DNA of 61,067 bases from Verrucomicrobiales bacterium (GTDB lineage Bacteria; Verrucomicrobiota; Verrucomicrobiia; Verrucomicrobiales; DEV007), in contig JAHEJT010000009.1 in assembly GCA_024638765.1 (NCBI GenBank), positions 1 through 61,067 on the forward strand, given 5' to 3'. Position 1 is the first letter of the stretch, and each line of letters opens with the position of its first letter. A program made the translations under genes and the position numbers. The notes under the pieces were generated by a model. That model was not told the DNA's origin. It saw only the letters and a list, made by a program, of their open reading frames with translations, and made no database searches. This document shows, piece by piece, positions 9,033 to 17,339 of this stretch.

Positions 9033-9146
9033 TGGAGGGAAACGCTTTGTCGTTTCCGAGCGTCTTCAGATACACTACGACAACTACATTGCACACGCGC
9101 GATGGCGCATGAACCAATCGCGGCAACGACAAAGCGTTGCCCTCCA
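9033..9146. repeat. Repeat family A, inverted pair (114 bp)
   Basis: Two copies of the family A hairpin face each other: 9033-9057 (minus orientation, stem GGAAACG/CGTTTCC) and 9122-9146 (plus orientation, stem GGCAACG/CGTTGCC). The outer ends are TGGAGGG and CCCTCCA. The spacer includes GATGGCGCATGAACC. The right-hand copy ends 11 bp before the ATG of the FG-GAP gene, so the hairpin would lie at its ribosome binding region if transcribed. Confidence 0.85.
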
Positions 9147-9157
9147 ATCTTCATCCC

Positions 9158-10366
9158 ATGAAAACCAACCTGTCCCGTATCATTCCGATCCTCGTTGCCG
9201 CCTTAGCGCTGGGCGGCGTCCTGGCGCACGCCCAGAAGGGAAAACAGAAAAAAGCCCCTCCGCGCTTGCGCTTCAAGGTGCAGCAGTTGCACGTCGACAA
9301 CAACGAGGGTTGCGCTATCGGAGACATCAATAGGGACGGGCATCTCGACATCACGGCGGGGGAGTTCTGGTATGCCGGACCCGATCTGGCGCAGCACCCT
9401 CTTCGCAAGCTCCTTCCTTTCGGGGCGGATTACTTGGAGAACAATGGGGAGCACCTCTTGGACGTGAATAGTGACGGGTGGCTCGATGTGGTCTCGGGAT
9501 CTTTCATGCAGCCGAAACTCTCCTGGTATGAGAATCCCGGTGCGAGCGGGGAGTGGGGCCAGCGATGGAAAGCGCATGAATTGGTAAACACTGAGCACGT
9601 CCAGAACGAGAACACCCGGATGCGCGATCTTGACGGGGACGGTGTCGGTGAGATCATCATCGACAGTTGGAACGAGAACAACCCGCTGATAGCGTGGAAG
9701 ATCGGGGCGGGCGCGGCTCCGACGGTGGAAAAGATTCTCATCGGGGAAGCCGGAAGCGGGATTTCCAATGGGCATGGGATGGGATTCGGCGACGTCAATG
9801 GAGACGGCCTCGAAGACGTCATCTTCAAGAACGGCTGGTACCAGCGGCCAGCGAAGGGCGCCATGGAGAAACCCTGGAGGCATCACGCCGACTGGGCTTG
9901 GGATCACGCGGGCTCTCCGATGCTGGCGGTTGACCTGGATGAGGACGGCCGCAACGACGTCATCTGGGGGGACGGGCATAACTACGGGCTTTACTGGATG
10001 CAGCAACGCGAGCCGGCCGCGGATGGTTCGACCAACTGGCGGATGTACACGATCGACAAGAAGTTCTCCCAGGCGCACACGATGGCGTGGGCGGATATCG
10101 ACGGGGACGGGGAGAACGAGTTAATCACGGGCAAACGGGTGCGGGCGCACTCCGGGAAGGATCCGGGTGGATTGGAAGATCCCGTGGTGATTTATTACGA
10201 CTGGGACGCGGAGACGCTCAAGTTTGCCAAGCACGAGGTGCATCGCGGGCAGGCGGGGATCGGGTTGCAGATCCGGATCGCAGACATGAACGGGGATGGG
10301 AAGCCTGACATCGTGGTGCCGGGGAAGAGCGGGACGCACGTGTTGTGGAATGAGGGAGTGAAGTGA
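9158..10366 (+). CDS. Exported FG-GAP/VCBS-repeat protein
   Basis: A 402-residue protein with a signal peptide (MKTNLSRIIPILVAALALGG to AHAQ). The rest is made of at least seven beta-propeller blades bearing a calcium-binding type loop: DINRDGHLD, DVNSDGWLD, DLDGDGVGE, DVNGDGLED, DLDEDGRND, DIDGDGENE and DMNGDGKPD. This is the FG-GAP/VCBS fold of extracellular or periplasmic proteins that bind ligands or carbohydrates. No catalytic motif is visible. The ATG at 9158 is chosen because it directly precedes the signal peptide. The start region abuts a family A hairpin. Confidence 0.88.
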   Translation: MKTNLSRIIPILVAALALGGVLAHAQKGKQKKAPPRLRFKVQQLHVDNNEGCAIGDINRDGHLDITAGEFWYAGPDLAQHPLRKLLPFGADYLENNGEHLLDVNSDGWLDVVSGSFMQPKLSWYENPGASGEWGQRWKAHELVNTEHVQNENTRMRDLDGDGVGEIIIDSWNENNPLIAWKIGAGAAPTVEKILIGEAGSGISNGHGMGFGDVNGDGLEDVIFKNGWYQRPAKGAMEKPWRHHADWAWDHAGSPMLAVDLDEDGRNDVIWGDGHNYGLYWMQQREPAADGSTNWRMYTIDKKFSQAHTMAWADIDGDGENELITGKRVRAHSGKDPGGLEDPVVIYYDWDAETLKFAKHEVHRGQAGIGLQIRIADMNGDGKPDIVVPGKSGTHVLWNEGVK

Positions 10367-10370
10367 CATT

Positions 10371-10431
10371 TAGCAATTAGCAATTAGCAATTAGCAATTA
10401 GCAATTAGCAATTAGCAATTAGCAATTAGCA
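10371..10431. repeat. Heptamer tandem repeat TAGCAAT (about 8 copies)
   Basis: Directly after the FG-GAP stop codon the heptamer TAGCAAT is repeated about eight times, followed by a T-run (GCATTTTTTCC). The next 50 bp include a CTAACTGCTAACTGC motif. Copy number of such a microsatellite is likely variable. It also lies at the 3' end of the convergent redoxin gene. Confidence 0.95.
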
Positions 10432-10478
10432 TTTTTTCCGACACGGAATGCTAAATGATACATCCTAACTGCTAACTG

Positions 10479-11132
10479 CTACAGCGGCTCGATGCTGCAG
10501 CCGACGGGGTCGGTGCGGGAGGGGGCGGGCTTTTTACCTGCGAGGATGGCGTCGAGGGCGTCGCGGAGGTCGTGCGCGGTGGCTTTGGCGCGCTTGTCGC
10601 CGAGAGCGGCGTAAAGATTGTTGATGCGGCCGCGGTAAAGGAGATCGCCGTCCGGGCCGAAGACGGCGGCTTCGGGTGTGGTGGTGGCTTTGGCTGCGGT
10701 GACGAGCGCGTGCTTGCGGTCGTTGACCAGCGTGACGCTGGACCCGGATTCGCCTCCGGCGGACGAGTTCGCGATACGATCATATCCGTATTCTGCGGCG
10801 TGTTTGGCGGCTTCCTTTTCGCCGAGGGCGGGATCGACGTGGGCCAGGGTAAAGCGGATGCCGCGCGCGGCGTATTCTTTCACGATGCGGCCGATTTCGG
10901 GCGCGTAGGCGTTGGCGATGGGGCAATCGGTGGTGATGAAAATAATGACGGCGGCTTTTTCGCGGCCGGCGCAGGCAAGCGGGGTCACGGGTTTGCCGTG
11001 GATGTCGGGGAGGGTGGGAGTTTGGGGAGCGCCGGAGGCGGTGGTGACCGCCACCGAGAACGTCGTAGCGATTAACCAGAGGAGCACAGGCGAGACGACT
11101 GTGTCACATTTTCGTCGTCGGAGACTATGCAT
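10479..11132 (-). CDS. Exported redoxin/thioredoxin-fold protein
   Basis: A 217-residue protein with a signal peptide ending near ASGA and the redoxin pattern FITTDCPIANAYAPEIGRI, in which one Cys replaces the usual CxxC. Downstream EAAVFGPDGDLLYRGRI and the C-terminal VGCSIE fit the redoxin family found next to copper or cytochrome proteins in planctomycetes and Verrucomicrobia. It probably handles thiol or peroxide chemistry, or metal maturation, in the periplasm. Its ATG overlaps the stop of the preceding monooxygenase-like gene by 8 bp (ATGCATAG), so the two are one translational unit and may work together. Confidence 0.82.
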   Translation of the reverse strand: MHSLRRRKCDTVVSPVLLWLIATTFSVAVTTASGAPQTPTLPDIHGKPVTPLACAGREKAAVIIFITTDCPIANAYAPEIGRIVKEYAARGIRFTLAHVDPALGEKEAAKHAAEYGYDRIANSSAGGESGSSVTLVNDRKHALVTAAKATTTPEAAVFGPDGDLLYRGRINNLYAALGDKRAKATAHDLRDALDAILAGKKPAPSRTDPVGCSIEPL

Positions 11133-12660
11133 CTTGGTTCCGCTTCTCTGCGCGGATGGTTTCGATGACCTTGTAAAGGGCGGCGAGTTCTTCGGGATCC
11201 AGCTCGCCGTTCCGGTCGCGGTCCCAGTTTTCGAAGAGCCGTTTGCGCAGGCGCGGGGGAGTCTCCGATTCCTGGAGTCGGCCGTCGGCGTTGGCGTCGG
11301 CGCGGTGTACCAGGGCGGGGAGGTTATCGAGGAGTGCGGCGATTCCCCGGGCGACGGCTTCCCCGGCGACGCGGGACTGCTGGAGGCGCGTGGCGGCGAA
11401 AAGGGTGCGGGTGTCGCTTTCCTCGGCAGCGGTGACGCTCAGGGTGATGCTCCCCATCTCGTCGGTGGACTCGCGGCCCCAGGCAATCTGTCGCGGAGGC
11501 GAAAAGGGATTGTCGGGATTGCTTTCGGAATTATCGTAGACCAGGACGGTTTTGAGCACGGTCCCCGCGGGCAGGTCGACCGGTTGTTTGAACGTGTAGC
11601 GGTCCTGCCAATTGAGGTCCCAGTCGTCGATGTAGAGGAGCGGTTCGACGCGGCCATTGGGGAAGGTGGCGGTCATTTGCATTTCCTGGCAGACGTAGTG
11701 GGCATGGCCGCCGACGGTGTAGGCCGTGACATCGACGGGGAGCGTAAAGGAGTCCTCGACGCGGTAATCGTCTTCACCTGGGGGGATATCGATCCCCATC
11801 CCCCGGCCGAACCCGGGCGGCACCTGGATGCCGACCATGGTTTTCGAGGGCGGTGTATCGGCAAAGAAGAGTCCCACGGTGAGTTGTTCGGTGGCGGCTT
11901 TGCCGACGGGATGGAAATGGGTTTGGAGGACGAGATCGGATTCGGCGGGAAGGGGCCAGGCGAGATCGTCCGGAAGCGGTCCGGGGGTGCTGCCTGGGAC
12001 GTAACCGCCGAGACGGCCGGAGATGCGGAAGCCCATGCCCCGGAAACCGGGTTGCCCGTCTTCGCCATCGCGGGCGCGGGCGGTGCCGCTGTCGTCGAGG
12101 AAGAAGAGGACGTGGTGGACGACGGAGCGGGCGGCGGGCCGGAGTTCGATGGCCTTGACCCATTTGTCTTCCGGGAGATCGAGGGGGATGACGAAACTGC
12201 GATAGATGTCGGGGCCGTCGGCGGGGACGTCGAAGGGTTTGGCGACCTGGACGACAAGATCGGGTGTGCCGAGTTGCCAGCCTTTGGGAAATTCAGGTGG
12301 CGCGGGCGTCACGGCGGGATCGCCCTCGGGTTTTTGCGCGTCGATCCACCGGTTGAAGAGGGCGATTTCCGGGTCGGAGAGGCGTCGTTCACCGACGAAG
12401 TCGCCGTGTCCGGGGACGGGGTGCCAGGGGGGCATGTAGCGGTCATCGAGGACGCGCGCGATGGTGCGGGCGCGTTTGCGGACATCCTCGTAAGTCAGCA
12501 GGGAGAAGGGTGCGGCTTCACCGGGCCGATGGCAGGACGCGCAGTTTTCGTGGACCAGGGGTGCGATGTGTTGGGAGAAGGTGATCTCGTCCGCGGCATG
12601 GAGCGGGATGGTGGCGAGCGCGAGGAACACGAGGTGAGCGAGGAGTCGGGACGATTTCAT
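11125..12660 (-). CDS. Exported cytochrome c / copper type II monooxygenase-like protein with C-terminal EF-hands
   Basis: The 511-residue protein starts with a signal peptide (MKSSRLLAHLVFLALATIPLHA). A CASCH heme c motif follows in a small cytochrome domain, then a region resembling peptidylglycine-type copper monooxygenases. Candidate copper ligands are the HH in SVVHHVLFF, the His in FHPVG, and the H-x-H in GGHAHYV. Two EF-hand loops end the protein (DANADGRLQESE and DRDRNGELDPEE). Heme, copper and calcium sites in one chain suggest a periplasmic redox enzyme, but its substrate is unknown. The start at 12660 is preferred over an in-frame ATG 63 bp upstream because it begins the signal peptide. 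The redoxin gene overlaps its stop. Confidence 0.82.
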   Translation of the reverse strand: MKSSRLLAHLVFLALATIPLHAADEITFSQHIAPLVHENCASCHRPGEAAPFSLLTYEDVRKRARTIARVLDDRYMPPWHPVPGHGDFVGERRLSDPEIALFNRWIDAQKPEGDPAVTPAPPEFPKGWQLGTPDLVVQVAKPFDVPADGPDIYRSFVIPLDLPEDKWVKAIELRPAARSVVHHVLFFLDDSGTARARDGEDGQPGFRGMGFRISGRLGGYVPGSTPGPLPDDLAWPLPAESDLVLQTHFHPVGKAATEQLTVGLFFADTPPSKTMVGIQVPPGFGRGMGIDIPPGEDDYRVEDSFTLPVDVTAYTVGGHAHYVCQEMQMTATFPNGRVEPLLYIDDWDLNWQDRYTFKQPVDLPAGTVLKTVLVYDNSESNPDNPFSPPRQIAWGRESTDEMGSITLSVTAAEESDTRTLFAATRLQQSRVAGEAVARGIAALLDNLPALVHRADANADGRLQESETPPRLRKRLFENWDRDRNGELDPEELAALYKVIETIRAEKRNQDA

Positions 12661-12780
12661 GGACAGTGGATGTAACTCGGGTTCCGGAGTCTGGTTTCGC
12701 GGGTTCACGAGGACAAGATGCATTGGGAGAGGCGACGGTTACAGGAAAAAGATGGGGTGGCGTGTGACCGGAAGCGAGGC

Positions 12781-12840
12781 GGCGACGACAAAGCGTCGCC
12801 CTCCAGGGTCATGCGTGGAGGGTTGCGCTTTGTCGCAACC
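12781..12840. repeat. Repeat family A, tail-to-tail pair
   Basis: A plus-orientation copy at 12781-12805 (stem GGCGACG/CGTCGCC, then CTCCA) is followed by a minus-orientation copy at 12816-12840 (TGGAG, stem GGTTGCG/CGCAACC). The two stems differ at four positions, each compensated on the other arm. The pair lies between the divergent monooxygenase-like and DUF1080 genes. Confidence 0.88.
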
Positions 12841-12930
12841 GGGAGACGCAGGATACAGGCAGGATGCCTGTTTTGCTTTGACCGTGCGCGGGGGGCCGCC
12901 TAGGCTTCGAGCTTCACGAAGCTACTGCAA

Positions 12931-13740
12931 ATGAAGAAGGTAATTTTCTCGATAGGATTAGGATTGGTTGTCGCCGTGGGGGCGCCCGCGGCGGAGAAAG
13001 GGAAAGCAAAACCCGAGGACGCGCCGAAAGCCGAGTCGCTGTTCAACGGCAACGATCTCACCGGCTGGGAGGGAGATTCGAAACTGTGGTCAGTCCGGGA
13101 CGGGATGATCGTGGGGAAGACCTCGGATGCGGACCCGCTTCCTTACAACAAGTTTCTCATCTGGGAAGGCGACCCGGTGGAGAATTTCTCACTGACGGCG
13201 ATGATCCGGGTCGTCGGCGAAAATAACTCCGGGATCCAGTACCGCTCGAAGAGGTTGCCGGACCTGGGCGAGTACGTGGTCGGCGGATACCAGATGGACA
13301 TCCATCCCTCGCAGGAATACCACGGGATGCTCTACGAGGAGAAAGGGCGCGGAATTTCGGCGAAACGAGGGATGAAAGTGGTGATCACGCCGGAGGGCGA
13401 GAAAATGAATGTCGGCAGTGTGGGTGCGGGCGGGGAACTTGTCTGGGGCGAGTGGCACAAGTATGCGGTGGAAGCGCGGGGCAATCAGCTGGTGCACAAG
13501 GTGGACGGCGAGGTTACGGCGAAGATTTTCGATCACGACGCGGCGGGGCGCGCCCTGGGCGGCCTGATTGCGTTCCAGGTGCACAAGGGCAATCCGATGG
13601 AAGTGCATATCAAGGAGGTGTGGCTGAAACGCCTGCCGGCGGGCGGCATGATTGCCCCGGAGAAGACTCCGGTGCCCGGGGGTGCCACGCCGGTGATGCC
13701 GCCGAAGCCGCCGAAAAAGCCGAAAGGGAAGAAAAAGTAG
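12931..13740 (+). CDS. Exported DUF1080 protein (3-keto-disaccharide hydrolase-type domain)
   Basis: A 269-residue protein with a signal peptide (MKKVIFSIGLGLVVAVGAPA). The DUF1080 domain (concanavalin-like fold) is recognised from SLFNGNDLTGWEGDSKLWSV, then GMIVGKT, FSLTAMIRV, NSGIQYRS and GGYQMDIHP, and finally IAFQVHKGNPMEVHIKEVWLK. Family members act on glycosidic or keto-sugar substrates in the periplasm. The activity here is inferred. The last 30 residues are a Pro/Lys-rich tail. A perfect 7-bp-arm hairpin (CCGCCGC/GCGGCGG at 13742-13758) follows the stop without a T-run. Confidence 0.88.
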   Translation: MKKVIFSIGLGLVVAVGAPAAEKGKAKPEDAPKAESLFNGNDLTGWEGDSKLWSVRDGMIVGKTSDADPLPYNKFLIWEGDPVENFSLTAMIRVVGENNSGIQYRSKRLPDLGEYVVGGYQMDIHPSQEYHGMLYEEKGRGISAKRGMKVVITPEGEKMNVGSVGAGGELVWGEWHKYAVEARGNQLVHKVDGEVTAKIFDHDAAGRALGGLIAFQVHKGNPMEVHIKEVWLKRLPAGGMIAPEKTPVPGGATPVMPPKPPKKPKGKKK

Positions 13741-13759
13741 CCCGCCGCTCCGCGGCGGA

Positions 13760-13872
13760 ATAACGAATTTCGAATTGTTAAATGACCAATGAGGCCCGAA
13801 TCCTGAATTCCGAGGAGACGCTGCGGTCTGGCAAGATCATTGGGTATTTCGGAATTTGAAATTAGACATTCT
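13760..13872. repeat. Repeat family G (AATGACCAAT / ATTGGGTATTTC type)
   Basis: The segment has AACGAATTTCGAATT, AATGACCAATGA, CCTGAATTCCGAG and then TCATTGGGTATTTCGGAATT with TTAGACATTCT. The same words, in the same order, occur at 21148-21312, and a short fragment lies at 35290-35320. It forms loose inverted halves. It fills the convergent gap between the DUF1080 and GYF genes. Confidence 0.7.
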
Positions 13873-13903
13873 CCGGTATCTCGACAGTGGCGAGATTGCC
13901 GGA

Positions 13904-14458
13904 TCACGGCTCTTTGCCGGTTGCCTTGAGATAGTTGTCGTGCAGCGCCTGGTAACGCTGTTTCCAGCCTTCGATGGTGCGGCGATGCTGGGAGTTGAGG
14001 CTCTCCAACTCGAAGATTTTCTTCTGCAGTGCGATGAGGTCGTGGGTCCTGTCGGAGGAGGTGCGGACCGGCAACTCCGCCACCGGGTTAATCAGGGCCG
14101 GGGTTTTCTTGGGGGCGTTCCCGAAGACCGGGTATTCGCGGATAGCTGTGCGGAGGTTCTCCTTGCAGTTGATGACGATGGTGTCCCTGTCGATTTCTCC
14201 GTTGGCGAGAAATTCCTGCACCGTGCTGATGGTGGTGGGGCCGTAAAGAAAATCTTCGGATACCTCCACGAGCCAGTCCATGTGGAGGGGGCCGATCATG
14301 GGGGCGCGGTCCCAGGTTTTTTCTCCGTCCCGGGAGACGTGATCGAGCGGGGAAATCTTCGCGGCGGCGGCCCAGTCGCGCAGGGTATCGATGGTGACGG
14401 GTCCATAGACCGCGCCGTCATCGTGTTTTCGGAGGTACCAGATCTCGGGGTTATCCAT
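13904..14458 (-). CDS. GYF-domain-like protein with C-terminal coiled coil
   Basis: A 184-residue cytoplasmic-looking protein. Two tandem GYF-2-like modules are suggested by WYLRKHDDGAVYGPVTIDTL (7-26) and by DFLYGPTTISTVQEFLANGEI around residues 70-90. The usual W-y-l-x-G-P-x-t-x-x-x-l pattern is clear in the first and partial in the second. Residues about 140-178 are a likely coiled coil (LIALQKKIFELESL). GYF-2 domains are protein interaction modules, so this may be an adaptor. No partner can be read from the context. Confidence 0.65.
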   Translation of the reverse strand: MDNPEIWYLRKHDDGAVYGPVTIDTLRDWAAAAKISPLDHVSRDGEKTWDRAPMIGPLHMDWLVEVSEDFLYGPTTISTVQEFLANGEIDRDTIVINCKENLRTAIREYPVFGNAPKKTPALINPVAELPVRTSSDRTHDLIALQKKIFELESLNSQHRRTIEGWKQRYQALHDNYLKATGKEP

Positions 14459-14540
14459 GGTGCAAGGCGGTGCCTGGGGCGGGATCTATTTTTATACGGC
14501 ACCGCCGGACCCGGAGACCAGCAAGAAAAGAAGGGGCCGC

Positions 14541-14565
14541 GGCAATGACAAAGCATTGCCCTCCA
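14541..14565 (+). repeat. Repeat family A, single copy
   Basis: Stem GGCAATG/CATTGCC with loop ACAAAG, then CTCCA. The G-to-A change in one arm is matched in the other. It lies between the LysM and GYF genes on the opposite strand. Confidence 0.85.
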
Positions 14566-14592
14566 GAATCTCCCGCTACAGCTCAGCAGCGC

Positions 14593-15576
14593 TTACTTGC
14601 TGGCGATGGGGCCCTGGGCGTAGGGGCCTTCGTATTTGTCCATGGGGACGAGAAGCTGTTGCTCCGCCTGGATGGAGGAACCTGCGCTCAGCTTGTTGAG
14701 GCGCCGGAGTTCCGTTTCGCTGGTGCTGAAAAGCTTTGCGATGGAGTAGAGACTGTCGCCGGGGACCACTGTGTAATAGGCATATCCCGAGGGGAACTCG
14801 GTTTCCAATTTCGATTGCGGCTTGGCGGGCGCTTTCGCGACCGTCTGGGATTTGGGTGCCGGTTTGGCGGCGGGTTTCTGCGCGGCCACCGTGGAGGGGC
14901 CGGGGATCTGGAGTTTCTGCCCGATCGCGAGGCGGTCGGGATTTGAGAGATTGTTGGTGCGCATGAGGGCGTCCGTGGAGGTGCCGTGTTTGCGGGCGAT
15001 GCTCGAGAGGGTGTCGCCGGTGCGCACCACGTATCCGCCGGAAGCAGCGGGACTGGCGGGGGCAGGCGGTGCCGGACTGGCGCTGGGTTTGGGCGCGGCC
15101 GCGGTCTGAGGCGCAGGCGTCGGGGCGGGGATGATGATCTGGCTGCCCAGAAAGATGGTATCCGATCCGGTGATGCGATTGGCGGCCTTAAGATCGGTGA
15201 CCGAGACGCCGTGGCGGCGGGCAATGCTGTTGAGCGTATCGCCCGAGCGGACCGTATAGGTTTGGGCGCCCTTGGCGACGTGCGGCTTGGGATTCGGAGT
15301 GGTGGCGGCCGCCGATGGCGTCGTGGCGGGGGCCGGAGCCGTGAAGACGGCCGTGGTGTCCTGGAGTTTACGGAGGCTCTGGGTCAGGGAATAGACCTCG
15401 CGCTCCAGGGAGCGGATGCGGGCGTCTTGAGCTTCAAGCTTTTGGAAGAGAGCGCGTTGCTGGGCTTGGGGATTGTCCCGGGCAGCCATTTCGCTATACT
15501 GCGCGAGGGCGGGGGCAGCGGCGGCAAAGAGAAAAAAGGCCGTGACAAAAGTATTTAAGAAAGCTAAATGTTTCAT
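14593..15576 (-). CDS. Exported protein with three LysM domains
   Basis: A 327-residue protein with a signal peptide (hydrophobic region 8-25, ending ALAQ). A short coiled coil (LEAQDARIRSLEREVYSL) comes next, then three LysM modules: TYTVRSGDTLNSIARRHGVS, GGYVVRTGDTLSSIARKHG and AYYTVVPGDSLYSIAKLFS. They are separated by Ala/Pro-rich linkers. LysM binds peptidoglycan, and no catalytic domain is present, so it is probably a wall-associated structural or targeting protein. It is divergent from the N-acetylmuramoyl-L-alanine amidase gene across a 115-bp AT-rich gap (15577-15691) likely to hold promoters for both. Confidence 0.9.
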   Translation of the reverse strand: MKHLAFLNTFVTAFFLFAAAAPALAQYSEMAARDNPQAQQRALFQKLEAQDARIRSLEREVYSLTQSLRKLQDTTAVFTAPAPATTPSAAATTPNPKPHVAKGAQTYTVRSGDTLNSIARRHGVSVTDLKAANRITGSDTIFLGSQIIIPAPTPAPQTAAAPKPSASPAPPAPASPAASGGYVVRTGDTLSSIARKHGTSTDALMRTNNLSNPDRLAIGQKLQIPGPSTVAAQKPAAKPAPKSQTVAKAPAKPQSKLETEFPSGYAYYTVVPGDSLYSIAKLFSTSETELRRLNKLSAGSSIQAEQQLLVPMDKYEGPYAQGPIASK

Positions 15577-15691
15577 TGCTGCTTAATTTTCCATAATTTT
15601 TAAAGAAAACAAGCGGTTGGAGACGTTTTTCGGGGATTTTCTTAGGTTTTAAGAGGGTTCCCGGCGTTATGGGGGTTAATTTTTGCGCCTG

Positions 15692-16585
15692 ATGAGACCG
15701 TCACGAAATCATTCCGTGCGCGCCTTGGCGGCTCTCGTGGGCCTCGGCGCCTGTGGGTTTTGTCTGCTCCTCTTTCTCCAGAGGCATTCGGAGACGGCGT
15801 TCGGACTGGCCGCGGTGGAGGAGTCGGAGGTGGAGCTGAGGGATGGCCCGCTCATCGTGGTGGATGCCGGGCACGGCGGTGTCGACGGGGGGGCCGAGTC
15901 CGGGGGGCTCCTGGAGAAAGAGCTGACCCTCGACGTGGCGGGACGCTTGGTCGAGGAGCTGCGGCGACTCGGCCTGCGCACGGTCGAGACCCGGACCGGG
16001 GACGAGGCGGTATCGCTGGAGGAACGGACGCGCGTGGCCAATTCGCGCGGCGAAGAGACGCTTTTCGTGAGCGTCCACTTCAACACGTCGAATTCTTCAT
16101 CTCCCCAGGGGATCGAGACCTATCATACGTCGCCCAAGTCCCTCGCTGCGCTGGCGGGAATCAAGAAGCGCTATGGAATCCCGCGCACCTCGAAGTTGGA
16201 GGACGACCGGAACCGTCTCCTCGCAGAGGCGGTCCAGGCCGCGCTGGTCGAGGGCACCGGAGCGCCTGATCGCGGAGTGAAAAACAAATCACTTCGCGTG
16301 ACGCGAGAAGCGCTATGCCCTTCGGTGCTTGTGGAGTGCGCTTACCTGACAAATCCGGGCGAGGCGAAGAAGCTCAAGACCGCGCGCTATCGCCAGACCC
16401 TGGCTGCGGCGATTGCGGGCGGAGTGGAGGCTTATCTGTCCCAGGCCGAGCAAAGCAACAATCGCCGATTTGGATTGCTCCTCGAAGGTGAGCCCACCGT
16501 GGAATCGGTATCCGCGCCCGATTCCGAAGATCACTCCAGGAAAGAGGGATCGAAGGGCCAGAGCGGCACTATTTCATCGCTGTGA
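15692..16585 (+). CDS. N-acetylmuramoyl-L-alanine amidase (Amidase_3)
   Basis: A 297-residue zinc amidase that cleaves the MurNAc-L-Ala bond. It has an N-terminal membrane anchor or signal (8-30). The zinc ligands and catalytic residue are visible: His61 in VVDAGHGG, Glu75 in LLEKELTL, His129 in VSVHFN and Glu215 in VLVECAYLTNP. The ATG at 15692 is preferred over a TTG three codons earlier. Its 3' end overlaps the convergent batE gene by 55 bp. Confidence 0.93.
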   Translation: MRPSRNHSVRALAALVGLGACGFCLLLFLQRHSETAFGLAAVEESEVELRDGPLIVVDAGHGGVDGGAESGGLLEKELTLDVAGRLVEELRRLGLRTVETRTGDEAVSLEERTRVANSRGEETLFVSVHFNTSNSSSPQGIETYHTSPKSLAALAGIKKRYGIPRTSKLEDDRNRLLAEAVQAALVEGTGAPDRGVKNKSLRVTREALCPSVLVECAYLTNPGEAKKLKTARYRQTLAAAIAGGVEAYLSQAEQSNNRRFGLLLEGEPTVESVSAPDSEDHSRKEGSKGQSGTISSL

Positions 16586-17316
16586 AGCCAGCCCCGGATG
16601 CCTCCCGGCAGGCCGACGTAAGACCAGGCGGCCCGCATCGCGAGGAGTTCGACTTCAGCCCCCGGGGGGACAGAGATCACGTTGCCGCTGTCTTCGGCGG
16701 GCCCGGGCCGGGCGGATACCTGATCCGCGACCACCACCGCCCGGGAAAGGAGTGACTCGCGGCTTCCTTTCATGAGGAGGACCCCGGCGGACGCGAGCGC
16801 GATTGTGCCACAGAGGGCCAGGGCCCAGAGGCTGGCCGCGGTCAATCGGAACACCAGCAGCGTGGCGGTTGCGAGGACCGTCCCCCACGCGGCGGCCACG
16901 GAAAGAATCAAAAAGAACCGTTCCGAGATTGTCGCGGTAAGTTTCTGGACGCCGTTTTGTTCCAGCGAGAGAAACTGGTAGACATCGTGGAGGAACCGAA
17001 GATTCTGGCGCGACTCCGTGTGGCCGGGATCGAGGACCAGCGCCCGCCGGTACCAGAGCGCGGCTTCGCCCGGTTTATCCAATCGGTAAGCCGTGTTGCC
17101 GAGATTGTAAAAGAGATCGGGAGCGAGTCCGTGGTCCTCGCCGAGACGCGTGTAGAGTTGGTAAGCTTTCTCGAAGTCTTTCTTCTCGTAAGCGGCGTTG
17201 GCGTCCTGAAAAAGACTTTCCGCACCCTGTTCCGCCGCCGGCAGCACCGACCGGGCGCCGGTAAAGGCGACGAGCGCAAGAATCAAGAAGAGGGAAAAAT
17301 GTGAGGGTGCATGCAT
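16531..17316 (-). CDS. batE: BatE-like TPR membrane protein
   Basis: A 261-residue protein that closes the Bat operon. It has a signal peptide, two TPR repeats (about 31-108, including AYEKKDFEKAYQLYTRL and DLFYNLGNTAYRLDKPGEA), two transmembrane helices (about 135-190), and an SH3-like C-terminal domain (VPPGAEVELLAMRAAWSYVG, GIRGWLHSDEI). This TPR-TM-SH3 layout is the BatE type. It begins 24 bp after batD and is convergent with, and overlaps, the amidase gene. Confidence 0.85.
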   Translation of the reverse strand: MHAPSHFSLFLILALVAFTGARSVLPAAEQGAESLFQDANAAYEKKDFEKAYQLYTRLGEDHGLAPDLFYNLGNTAYRLDKPGEAALWYRRALVLDPGHTESRQNLRFLHDVYQFLSLEQNGVQKLTATISERFFLILSVAAAWGTVLATATLLVFRLTAASLWALALCGTIALASAGVLLMKGSRESLLSRAVVVADQVSARPGPAEDSGNVISVPPGAEVELLAMRAAWSYVGLPGGIRGWLHSDEIVPLWPFDPSFLE

Positions 17317-17339
17317 GGAAAAGGAGTCGGAGGCCGGGT

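Noticed and set aside
10371..10431. CRISPR or replication iterons
   Set aside because: A pure heptamer tandem without spacers, and no replication initiator gene or DnaA boxes nearby.
10912..12675. Long plus-strand ORF (587 codons)
   Set aside because: It is antisense to the monooxygenase-like and redoxin genes, both of which have clear motifs; high GC keeps the opposite frame open.
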